Source: Rhynochetos jubatus
Lineage: Eukaryota; Chordata; Aves; Eurypygiformes; Rhynochetidae
Length of the DNA: 64,000 nucleotides
Reading direction: 5' to 3'
Assembly: GCA_027574665.1 (NCBI GenBank)
Contig: CM050651.1
Span: 6,759,501 to 6,823,500, forward strand
Shown here: positions 35,711 through 46,986 of the stretch, piece by piece
How the letters are laid out: every line of letters starts with the position of its first letter
Position numbering within the stretch: the first letter of the stretch is position 1
Translations under genes and position numbers: made by a program
Notes under the pieces: generated by a model
The model's input: the letters and a program-made list of their open reading frames with translations, nothing else
Databases searched by the model: none
What the model was told of the DNA's origin: nothing

Positions 35711-37859
35711 GAACAACCTATGTTCCTCTTCGGTATCTAGCTGAAATTCCCATGGCTGCTAATGGCATGGGCATTAAGATAATAGCTCTGAATATTTAAC
35801 GCTACAGACCTGTCATGAATCCTGGGTTTCCAAGGATTCATTCTGCATCTTTTTCCTTACTTTATAGCAGCCAACCACAATGAAAGTGTTGCTTGTTTTG
35901 TTTAAGCACACACACACAAAATTATAGGAGCTACTTGTTTTGAATTCTTCACCTATCTGTCATGGAGAGGAGCCTGTGCCAGAGTGCAGCCGAAACACCA
36001 GCCCGGATTATCACGGTACCACGGCCTCACAGCGCGCTGAACTGCACTCTATCACAGAACAGAACGTCCTGTTCCAAAACACAATTGAAATATCTATTTC
36101 TCTCTACTGATACTAAGCTTCCCCATGGGAGGTGGTGAACCACATGCCTTCTGAAACTACTTTTGTCCTTATCCTTACCTTCAGTCAAGGCATTCTCCAC
36201 AGTTTCATAAGGGGAAACAAATCTGCAAATACTCATACACCATGGGAACGTCCAAGTGCCACCATTCTGACTGCCTAGCGCTTCCAGTTTTGTTCTGTGT
36301 CTTTCATATTCTCTCTCCCCTCCCACTGGCATGTAGGGTTTTAATTTTAGATTCATATAATTTTAGGTTAGTGCACCTAATAAGAAATGGTTTAGGATGT
36401 TTTCCTCCTCTCCTCCAATTAAGAAAGCCAAGAAACACATTACACACCTCTACAATTCTGTGCACCATATGCTAACGTTAGCTGACCTACGGTGCAGAAC
36501 TGCAGTCTGCTACAGCAGTGTATGTTTTAGTTCTACAGTAAGAAGGGTTTCATTAAAAACATCCAATTACCATATAGTTTCCTACTAGTGGGGATTTCAA
36601 CTTTAATTTCTAAGGAAAGAAGGATGTGGTGATATCTCTGCCGAAGTGCACATAGATACATAGCAGGAGCCCAAACAACTTCTGTAGCCACTGAGCACTT
36701 TTGGTCAAATGGAACTTGCCCATTATCAGAGGGAAGCCCCAGAGGAGAGGCACAGTATAAGTAATGCCATCCCAAGAGACGCTGCAGGCACACTTCACAC
36801 CTTGTCAGATGGCAGAGCACCTAACTGCTGAATGCTATTGCCTTGAGTAAGTCTTCCTGCTGCTCACAGAATTAATTCTGTGTGCCAGCACTGCAGGGAG
36901 AAGGGAAAAACAGAGGGTCAAGATCCCCTGGAGCAAACTTTCTTTCCTGCTGGTAATATTCACTTCCAGCTGGCTGCTGAGGGTAAGAGAAGGAAGAACA
37001 GGTGGAAGCAGGGAAGGGAGGCTATTAAAATCAAATGCTTAGAGTAGGTGAGACACTTCCTTGAGTACAGTCCTTCTCCAACACATCTCCTCTGAAAGAT
37101 GGTTCACGGCACAAAGTTCTGCAGGAGTCTCTCTCTCCACCAGCCTAAAGAGAAAGGTAACCCCTGAAATTAAGTGGCTAAAGTTACGTGAGGTGACCTT
37201 CACTATTTACATTTGCAGAAATAACTTCTGAGTCCAATCTCAGAATACAAACACAGTCAAGTACTTCAGAATATAGTGAACTGCCTATGTCAACAAAAAA
37301 TAAGGTACATAGGTGAAAACATGCTCAATGGCCCTGTTTTATGCTCTAACCTATGAATGCAAAGACCAAGAACAACATTTTAAAAAGAAAAAGAAGTAGT
37401 TGAACTTTCTAAGAAGGCCAGAACCCTCACAGTGACTGTGTCTGCTGTTTCCTTGAACAACAAAATGTCAGCTGTAAGGGAGACTCCAGAACAAAGCTTA
37501 CAGCTTTTTCTACACCTACTCTACAGTTGGACTTCAGGGCAACGCAGCTTGCCACTGTTAGAACTAAACACGAATTAGGCAAAACATATCCAGCATGTTG
37601 AAGCAACAGCTCAAGTTCGATATTAGCTTGTTTGAATCTCTGCCAGCATCCCAGCATTTAGATACATATTTGAAACTTATTTAGACATCAAATCAAACAT
37701 GTACCGTGCAGATTTGCATGCATAACCTTCTTGTCAGCAATGATATTTTGTCTGAATAGCCTAAGATTCTAGTAATTATCATCTTACAGATTAAAAGCAG
37801 GAAAGCTGTGAGAAAAGGAGGCAAAACCACTTTGCTATTCAACTGAAGAGCACTTAAGG

Positions 37860-39195
37860 GGCCTGAGCACTCAAGGGATAGGGGGCAATGACAACAAGTT
37901 CCTGCCCAGTGCAGCAGGCACATCTCCTCTATGACTACCCCGCTTTCCCAGGTGCCCTGGTATAATAGGTGTGAGGCTCTGCAATGGGAAACAACCAACA
38001 ACAAGGATGATGGTTCACCTAGCTTGGAGGTCACAGAGGTTAAGTTGTCCTAGGCCCTGCATCAAAACTGCTTCCATAAGGAAAATAAGATGGGTCATTG
38101 CCATAGCATACTCCCTTCTGAAGGGAATGGAAGGCTTGATATACAGACTGGATCCACTTCTTTGGGAGGTCCCTGGGGCCTAGGTTAAAGATGTGAAGAG
38201 AAAGCTTCCTACCCTGGCCTGGCCCTCAGATTACTGTCCATCAATGATTTTTCACACAGGCAGCGATGAAGTTACAACAAATAGACCGAGGGCAATAAGG
38301 GGACATTTCAGGGCCTTGGAACAACTGTTTAAGGGATCAGGAGCACAAGTAGTGCTCTTCCCTATACTTCCAGTTGCAGGGAATGATGAGGGAAGAATCA
38401 GGAAAAGCCAGCAGACCAATACCTGGCTCTGAACCTGGTGTCATCGGCATGATTTGGGGTTTCTTGATCACGGGTCAGTCTATACGACACCAGGCCTGCT
38501 GGCCAGAGATGGGGCACACCTGTGTTCAAGGGAGAAAAGGATCTTTGCACAGGAGTTCGCAGGACTCATTGAAGGAGCTTTAAACTATATTTGACGGGGA
38601 AAAGGGATAAAACTAGGCTCATGGGAGATAAACCTGAGGGCAGCACAACATTGAGGGATAGTGTGCTAGCAGGGTCCTTTGCTCAATGGTGCCAGTGGTG
38701 GCAGGGGATGGAGATCCATGCAGCAGCAAAGATGCAAGGGCTACAGAGGTGTTAGGACCCACGGAAGTGCCTGACAGTAGTCACATATGAATTACGGCTT
38801 CTCCCCACAGAAAGATGGCAGGATCAGTAGCCCAACTGAAGTGCATCTACACCAATGCGCACAGCATGGGCAACAAACAGGAGGAGCTGGAAGCCATTGT
38901 CCAGCAGGAAAACTGTGATATGGTTGCCATCACGGAAATGTGGTAGGACGACTTACACAACTGGAGTGGTGCAATGGATGGCTATAAACACTTCAGAAGG
39001 GACAGGTGAGGAAGGAGAGGCTGTGGGGTAGCCCTGTATGTTAGGGAGTGCTTTGCTTGTCTAGAGCTTAGTGATGCTGATGACAGGGTTGAGTGTTTCT
39101 GGGTAAGAATCAGAGGGAAGGCAAACAAGGTGGGTATCGTGGTGGGAGTCTGTTATAGACCACCCAACCAGGATGAAGAGGCAGATGAGCTGGAA
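37860..39195 (+). mobile_element. CR1 LINE, 5' part (5' region, ORF1-side sequence and start of the endonuclease), 3' end missing
   Basis: The segment follows, in order, the upstream region of a full-length avian CR1 as I remember it (TGAGGCTCTGCAATGG near 37970, GACACCAGGCCTGCTGGC near 38486, CAGAAAGATGGCAGGATC near 38809). From 38836 it encodes the beginning of ORF2: KCIYTNAHSMGNKQEEL, then VAITEMW, MDGYKHFRRD, GVALYVRECF and GIVVGVCYRPPNQDEEADE. This is the apurinic-type endonuclease domain; the Asn of YTNA and the Glu of ITE are conserved active-site positions. Stops at 38944-38946 and 39007-39009 break the frame. Similarity ends near 39195; reverse transcriptase and 3' tail are absent, the reverse of the usual 5' truncation. 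Confidence 0.85.
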
Positions 39196-42100
39196 GAGAG
39201 GGATGGGGAGAAGAATGAGTATGACCTGCTGTTCCACACAAACAACCTCAATGAGCCAGGCTTTCCCCAACAACAGCCGGTTGCAGACACGTGAAGAAAA
39301 AGCACTAGAGAAGGGCAAGCATGAACTGATACTACAGCAGTACATTCTTCTGTTTTTCAGGGGCTTTCTGAGCCGTAGATGATGTCTTTGCATTCAGAAG
39401 GCCCTCATGGGCTTGGCATTTGTCTCAGCATTTCTGAAACCAAGCATACTTTAGGCATTTTTATTACCGCATGGCAATGAGTTCTCCACAACTGACCTCC
39501 TTCTGGTATGTTTCCAGCCAGCCACCTGATCATTTGAGGCTCCCCCAATCCTTGAACTATGAGAAAGTGCAGTTACTTCTTTCTTAGTCACCTTTTCCGA
39601 GCCACCCAGGATTTTACAGTCTTCTGTCATGTCCTTTTCACAATCATGCTTTTCCCAGCATTAATCAGCTGGCTTTTGTGTGGAAATCATTCCACATCTC
39701 CAAGTATCCTTGCCACTTTTCACAGTACCTGCTGTCATGTGAAACGAGGAAATGAAAATCAGAAGTGCACTGAGTTTCAGAGAGGAGGGCACAGGCATGT
39801 TTTAAATGGGCATGAGCCTATTAACTGAGCTTCTCAGTCAACATTAGAAACTTGGCAATCTCTGCCTGAAACTGGCTAATTCTAAGTGAACTAGCCCAAA
39901 GACAGGAAGCAATTCAGCATATTAGAGCAGCATTTTGCAAGTGCTAATTAACCTAGTTTAAAATTTTTAAGAAGCAGCCTGAGCTAAGTAAAACAAACAT
40001 GTTTCATGCATATTCTTTTGGCTATCTTTTCTCCTCGTTTCCACTCTCCCAGAAAGCTGTCATAAAAGGCTCCCTCCCCGGAGTCGTGCCCTGTTTTAAC
40101 TCCACTTGTTTCTCTGTGTGTTGCAGTCTGGGGGAGGAAAGACAACTTCTGCAATTCCTCTTCTTTAGCTCTCATACACCTGGCTTCTGCCCAATAATTT
40201 TATAGCAAGGAAAACCCCCACTTAACTCTTTTCTGAGCCTCCAACTTCCACTTTTCTTCCTCTTGGAATGACTTTCCCTCACTCCTGAAGTTGTTTTCAA
40301 ATCTCAGAAATGAGGAATAATGTGGGAGAAGAAAATAGAATTGAGGCAACAATTTTTATGACCCCACAAATCAATAATAACAGAAAAATATTCAAGGTCT
40401 ATATCATATGGAGACATTTTGAAGAACATAAATCACTCCTAAGTAGTGTGGAAAAATGGGAATTGTGCTTGAAGTAAGCTAATGAGGTCAATACTCTCAC
40501 TTCCTAGGTTCAGAATTCAGGATATCCTTATCTGCTGGGAGTCAAGAACTTCTTAACCAACTATTAAAGGCCATAAAATTGCTTCTCAGATTGCACTCCT
40601 AACATACAACTTGCTTTATATTAAAGGAAGAATAAATTTCACAGTCAAATTTTCCACTCAGTATTTAATGGCACAAAGTGACAGCAGTGCAAAGTTCACA
40701 ATTTCTCATCAGACATATTCTGAAGGCAAGGATTCTACCAAAGCAGTAGCTGTAAAATGCTAGCAAAGTATGTCACTGGTTTACGACTTTGTGACTTTAA
40801 AACACTTATGAAAAGGCTTCCCTTGCACTGCTCAACAAGATGACATGTGCATACACTCTTGAAACAGAAGAGCTAAGCATGTTTCCAAGCTCTGCTACAG
40901 CAACTATCTTTACAAAACCAAACCCCAACTCTGTTCATGTATTGGAGCTCTCTGAAAAAATCTCTAAATTCTATCTGTAAGTCTGTAAAAATACGCAATA
41001 AGCTATGCATGCTTGGGTGGTACACAGAAAGAAAATAACGTGATCAATTTACAAAGCTACAGAAGATCTTGCTAGTCAGAAACATTCAAGTGCTTTCAGG
41101 CATGGAGAAATTTGACCTATACAATGTTATACTGATTTTGGACTTTTATGAAGACATTATCCATACAATTTTGAGCTGAAGAAGCCTTAAAAACTCCTTA
41201 TTTTTTCTTAAATATTGAAGTTTTAGCAGTAGCAAAAAAAAAGCACCCAACTCCTCTCAGCAGCTGTTACCTAGATACATGTTCCCCTAGACTGGCCAAG
41301 ATTATAAGGGATGATTTCTTGTACAGCTGAGTGCAATAAGCAGAGACCGCTACCTTCGCACCAGTCTGTAGTGCACAGTTTACTAAGACAGACATACATG
41401 TATCCCCTCTTCACTGGGGACTACACATGCTTGAGGACGAGACCTCCGAAAGTCCCCTTATTTCATAAAATGGGATTCGGGCTTAAATCACAGCACTGAC
41501 CTTGCTGACCTGAGGTGGGTTTAAATCACTGTTAAAGGGTCTGAAGATCCATTGCCAGTTCTCTCACTCACTGGACATCACTTAAACATGTCTCTCCCTC
41601 TTACACGTGCAGCTAGCGAGAAGTGGGTATGTCCCATATTGCGCTCGCTGTAAGGTATACACACTGGGCACCGGGTACTATGACCAGAAATCTTGCAGGA
41701 TTTAATTTACAATCTTGCATGTCATAAGCTCCCTGGGACAGGAAACTCTCATGTTTCATATATCTATAGAACAACATGCATACCTATGACACTGTATAAA
41801 TAACAGAGGATCAGATTAAAAACATCTGTAGACACTCAGGCTGATCTATTGTCTTTCTGCCTGCTGGCTCTTCATAATTTTTGATGTCAGACAAGCCATT
41901 TCACACAACAGGATTGCTAGCAGTGCTGATGCAGCTACATGGAAATCTGTAGCCACATGTTAACAAGAGACCTGATGAAGAGAGAAATTAAAAAATAATA
42001 ATAATCTGTCCTTCAGGCATGGCTTCCCGACAGGTTTCTGTTTGATTTTTGTTTACTTTTTGCCAGGATAGCAAACATGGATGAGTCAAACCAAACAGTT

Positions 42101-43564
42101 TTGAAAGTATGGTAGGAGGCAGTAAGGACAACATTTCTTTGATTCAGAACTAAGTCTGTTGTGATACAAGTTTTCTCTGGCCGCCCAGAACTGTCAACAT
42201 CTATTCATCTATTGTAAATTGCTTCTGTGAAAGCGAAAATAATGTAAGTCCGCAACATGGTGATAGTCACAGAAGATATAAAGAGATTCACACCCTGTGC
42301 AAGTATTGAGTACAGAAATAATGCTAAAAGGGAGGCAGACTGTTATTGATACCAAGCAGGGAAGGGAACAACTACATTTCCAAGAGGAATCCTAAATTTA
42401 GAACAAAATTCAGAACTGAAGCCAAGATAATGTCACCAGCAGAGCTGCGTGAACATCTCACAGAAAATCCTTCAACAGTGTTAAACTCAGCTCCTTTAGG
42501 TTTAGGGGAGGGAAACAAAATCAATTCCCTTCACGTGAATCTTCTCTGTGTCCTTCGAATCACTATCTAAAGATTAAAATTGAAATGCTTTTCTCTCTGC
42601 TCAGCGATATACTTTTCTAAATTGATTATAAGCCTTTCATTTTGACTCTATAGTCAAACCCTTGGCAGCTGGTCATACTGTAGGTCTGCTGAACTGAACA
42701 AGCCTGGTATGTTTTAGCAGTACATTTCAGGCTGGTTGCACAAAAGACAAGCATTAATTACAAGTCACTCATCTAATAAGAAACTTTGTTTCTGCAGTGA
42801 GGAATTAAAAACAGGTTGAAAGATAGAGGAAAATGCCAGAAGTGTGGAACTGTATGAAAATTTTTTTCCTTCAAAATGAGCTGATCCAAAGATATCCAGT
42901 CAGATCATTTCACATACGAATTCTTCCCTCCACCTTGCCACATTATTCCCTCAGACCTATCCATACTTAATCTCGTCCGTATTCCTCTCTCCTTCCAGAA
43001 AGTAAATGATGCAGTGATGATACCTTCTACACTTGTATTCAAAACCGTGGTATTTACTAGTCAACTTACTATTCTTTTTCAAACAAACTCTCTGAAACCT
43101 AACAAGAAAAAAATGTTAGGGAGCAGAACACTTCTCCCTTTACTCTTCTGGGGCGAGAGAGGTGGGCACATATGTACATATGTATGAAGACTTACATATG
43201 GAATCCACATGGCTTCCAAATGTAGAGCATGTGAAGCGTTTACACTGATATGATTTTTGTCTTCCATATGACCAGCTGGGATACCAGAAACTTTCACTCT
43301 GCAGAGGGCAGAAAGCTCAGTTTGATCAGTACGTTCACTTATTAAACATCTCCCAAAAAAACTGAGATCGTCTAAAAATGAGATGAGACTGTGCTCAGAC
43401 CGTACTCCTGCCTGCTTTACAACCGTAGGCTGTTAGGCCAGCTTGCTAGCAAGGGCTTAGCAGGTGTAAGACACATCTGTTGCAGCTGGCAGCATTTTAT
43501 AGTGCTGCTGCATGACTGCAGGTATACTTAAACCCATCTTTTTCAACCTCCTCCCTGTGCCCAG

Positions 43565-43583
43565 GAAGGGACTGACACGAAAA
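43565..43583 (+). other. Microexon-like 19-base segment
   Basis: An excellent polypyrimidine tract (TTCAACCTCCTCCCTGTGCCCAG) ends at 43564, and GAAAA/GTAAGT starts the next intron-like sequence at 43584. Only 19 bases lie between. Microexons of this size exist in vertebrate neural genes, but the segment could as easily be a chance pairing of signals or a decoy site. Confidence 0.12.
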
Positions 43584-44246
43584 GTAAGTCAGAATCTTAG
43601 GTAGTATATTGCTTACTAGAAGAGATTTTTATTAAAACACATGAACTGCAACAATAAAGCATCTTAATGATTAAGGACAGAATCAGGTTACTACTTGCAC
43701 CAGCAAAAGGCATAGAGTCTGTCATGTTGCTCCTGCTGCTGCAGAAGCAATCAGTAACTGAAGAAGGAAAGAGCTAATGAAGGCAATTAAATAGCTTTGA
43801 AAACATAAAAATCCAAGAGAATCCTAAATTCTAATCCCACAGCACAACACAACCTTTCCAGCTACACCCAGTGCTGTAGCATTTACTAAAATCAGATCGT
43901 GCTTTTAAAATGTAGTTCATATGGGGAGTACTATACATTTGGAAGAACTGCAGGCCATTAACTCTAGGCCTACTCGTCTCTATGGATTCATCCTACATGT
44001 GCTGCTGGTTTGCTTATATACAATTTTGTTTCTTTTTCAAACCCCAGAGAAAAGAAAGCTCACAATTTAGAACACAATTCTCAAGGATGCCAGAAACGGT
44101 TCACAAGGACAATGGTCTATAACAAAGCCTTATTTATAAAACACGATAAGTTTCTCTTTGCAAGTCAGACATTTAAACAAAGAGATTTTGAATTGTCCAT
44201 TTTTATGGGCTTTGAGATTTATTTCAATGAGAAGCACAAGCATGTG

Positions 44247-44262
44247 TTCATTCATTCATTCA
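44247..44262. repeat. TTCA microsatellite
   Basis: Short perfect TTCA array (TTCATTCATTCATTCA). Confidence 0.85.
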
Positions 44263-45004
44263 GACTGACAATATCAGAACCTTCTCTTTTATCTTTATCC
44301 AGAGTTTAGGGGATCTTCCTTCACTGCGTGAAGTTAAAATCCTTCACAAATGTATTTGAACACGCTAGGAAGAAGAGCAGCAGCTGTGAAGTTCTTGGCC
44401 AAAATCAGAAACAGTTCCTACTAGCCTTGGATGGTGGTAGGGGGAAGGAAACAAAATGTAACACCACCATCCCGCATACACACACCACAACAAAGCCATT
44501 TTCTCTCAGAAAATTTAAAAAAATGTAACTATTAAAAAAAAAATGAGTCAATTTTGCTACAAGGCTACTTGGAAAAGTGAAAACGTATTGGGGGTAGGGG
44601 GCACCTACAGAAGTGTCGAGTGTTCATTTCAACCTTCTGTCACCCCGCTGCAGAAGTGTGATTTTTGCTTTGGCCAATATGGTACCGTAAGTGAAGGCTG
44701 AAGAAAAACATCACATCCACCAGCAGTCTGTCTCCCCTCCTTTAAGAACAGTCAGAGGTTTTCTGGTTTGCTTCCTGTCCTGAAGGGAATCAACTCTAAA
44801 AATCCTCTCTTAAATCAAGCTTTTCAGCTAGGGCTACTTGTTGCCAGTTGCCTACAGTTCTTTCCCAAATAAGGGGAAGAGGAAGAAAATTCAGAATTCT
44901 GTATGCTCTTTCAAGACTATCTTCCCTACCCTTCCCCTATTTTTCATGTAGAAAGCGCTTCTCAACCAGATCTTCCAGTTACCCAGGCCAGTTAACCACA
45001 TGTA

Positions 45005-45024
45005 TGTATCCATCCATCCATCCA
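45005..45024. repeat. ATCC microsatellite
   Basis: Four ATCC units after TGTATGT. Short and perfect. Confidence 0.85.
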
Positions 45025-46081
45025 ATAACTAATGGAGCTACAGTCACTTAAAATAGCTGAAAAATCTGGCTCCCCATGCCTTTACCTTTGAAGTTCTTGA
45101 TAAAGGGATCCTTTTAATACACGGAGGACTTGAGGTATGTAATTATTGCTAAATCACTTCCCTTTTGTCTTGGTGCTTCAGCAAACCAGCTCTACCCTGC
45201 ACTGTGTCAGTGTTTTCTGGCATCTTGTCATCCTTCATATGACTTGACATATATCATCTACTTGCATTATTAATCCAGGAATGCAAGGCAGAAAGTTTGG
45301 CTGGTGAAAGGCTTCTGCCTTTTTCTAGAACAGCAAAAGGCTGTTGCATAAGGAGAAAAAACAACCCAAGAAGTATCCCAAGGATGAGTTTCATTTCCCT
45401 CAGACAAGATACATAATCATTCCCATTCTACATTTGTAGAGTTTAAACATACAAAATGCCACAAAAATGCATAGAAAACTTTAACACATACTCACTATTA
45501 GCAATAAATGATGAAAAACATCTGCATCTGAGGATACATGACATGAAACACAAGGAGTCATGTAAACAACACTCCATGATTTATCCTAATACTGGGAATT
45601 GCAGGATGAAGGCTTTTAATCAGATGGCCTCTAGCCCCAGCCCTGTAGCCTGGGAAGCAAACACACGTGTAAGCGTTTTTGATAAAGGCCTGATACAGCC
45701 TGTATCATAAAACAAGCCTTCTTTTTGCATCTCTATCTCACAAAATACGCTTACATTCAGTGCAGCTATAGGCATGTAAAATTACAAAGGTTTTGATAGT
45801 TTCCATCCTGCTTGTACTGGTAACTTACCTGGCCCATTTTTGTGTGTCTGTATTTACCTACTGACTTCCAGAACACAGAGAAACGTAGACACCAAAACTT
45901 TAGTGAGAATATAAGGATTTCCCAATGAATCATTTCTACAAAAGGAGCATGTTAAACTCTGAGATACGAACATCTCTTTATTTTCATGGTAGCATGAAGC
46001 TATCAACAATAAAATTTCAGAGGGGAAAACAGGCAAACATAGCAGTTGGTTCAATTTCAGTTTTACGCTCTATACTTCTAG

Positions 46082-46162
46082 CAAAGGAAGAGGGAATCCT
46101 TGAATACAGAGCGGCAACATTTGAGGAAGAAATAACAATACTACAAAACAAGGATAGAACAA
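46082..46162 (+). CDS. Candidate 27-codon coiled-coil exon, family unknown
   Basis: A pyrimidine-rich tract ending ACTTCTAG at 46081 and the donor AACAA/GTAAGA at 46163 bound 81 bases, a multiple of three. Only one frame is open: KEEGILEYRAATFEEEITIL, then QNKDRT. It starts and ends in phase 1, so skipping it would keep the frame. Glu-rich with hydrophobic residues at heptad-like spacing, it suggests a coiled coil. Its end phase matches the start phase of the candidate at 57005. I do not recognise the protein. Confidence 0.27.
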
Positions 46163-46699
46163 GTAAGAGCCAAAGCTTGACGCCACCCAGTTCTTTTACA
46201 CTTGACAGTTAAGGAGGCTGTAACTGCTCAACTGCGATTTGGCCACAGAGCAGTCTGGTAGGCTTGTATAAAGTGCTGAGTGCTGGGACCTTTAGTGACA
46301 AGCCACCACATAGCACACAGGACAACACAAACTAAAGTATCCCATAAACTACCAAGGCAGTACTGCAGATCAGTAGCCAACCCGCTAGTGTGACAAACAA
46401 TTGGCAAGATGAAGAGATACTTGCATGTACTGCAAGCATATGGGAAGGGGCCCAGTACACCTGCCTGCTGGGCTTATGGCTTCCTTTTGGAAATACCACA
46501 TCCCGACAAGCAGCTGTTGTATCACTGCATACGATGTGTCACACGTTGCTGAATGGTCAGTCTCGTCCAAATTTTGCACCTTTTACATCCCAAAACAGTT
46601 TTAAGCCATCCCCTTTAAAAGTAAGGAAGATGCCCCAACTTCTGCAAATCCTTTTCCACTGACGTTTGGATCACAGATTCTCAGGATTTCTTAGCATAC

Positions 46700-46713
46700 T
46701 TTTTTTTTTTTTT
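46700..46713. repeat. Poly-T run
   Basis: Fourteen consecutive T, with a similar-length A run about 210 bases downstream (46923-46937). The two could pair as an inverted repeat but the sequence between is unremarkable. Confidence 0.85.
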
Positions 46714-46922
46714 AATATAGTACCACAAAAATCCAGAGGCTTTTTGAAGAGTTTTCTTCTGTAAATGTTCACATAACTATAGCCTCTAAACAAGCCCCTG
46801 TTCAGCAGTTTAGGCACCCTAAAAGAAAGTGTTCTGCACATTATCAGACCACATACACGCAGTCAGTGATTCTGCTAGATGAGCCCAGGACAAGTCTTTC
46901 ACTGACCAAGCTCTTTTTTCCT

Positions 46923-46937
46923 AAAAAAAAAAAAAAA
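46923..46937. repeat. Poly-A run
   Basis: Fifteen consecutive A, then GAAAGAGC. No retroposon body adjoins it. Confidence 0.85.
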
Positions 46938-46967
46938 GAAAGAGCAAACCTCTGGGACTATAATAGT

Positions 46968-46986
46968 GGACACTACAATAGTGTCC
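46968..46986. other. Perfect 8-bp hairpin
   Basis: GGACACTA pairs with TAGTGTCC across the loop CAA. Isolated; function unknown. Confidence 0.6.

Larger units (their letters stand above)
27022..37859. other. Long unique stretch with small duplications, no gene seen
   Basis: About 11 kb of AT-rich sequence with no recognised interspersed repeat. It contains an AT run (about 29817-29842), two small tandem duplications (29709-29766, 30354-30395), a TTCCAATT-rich patch (31532-31610) and a run of 14 A (35697-35710). A strong pyrimidine tract ending in TTCTTAAAG near 32152 opens a segment with stops in all frames. Open frames of 144 codons (34706-35140) and 123 codons (35317-35688) show no domain, signal or homology I can name. 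Confidence 0.55.
39196..46081. other. Long unique stretch, no gene seen
   Basis: AT-rich sequence with no recognised gene or transposon. It holds a run of 9 A (41234-41242), TTCA repeats (44247-44262), ATCC repeats (45005-45024) and several acceptor-like tracts. One of these (ending TTTCAAACCCCAG near 44047) precedes a long open frame but no good donor. Another (CTCCCTGTGCCCAG, ending 43564) is followed after only 19 bases by GAAAA/GTAAGT. Confidence 0.5.

Noticed and set aside
40126-40200. Exon after a strong acceptor ending GTGTGTTGCAG
   Set aside because: No GT donor follows before the frame ends, and the open segment is only 25 codons.
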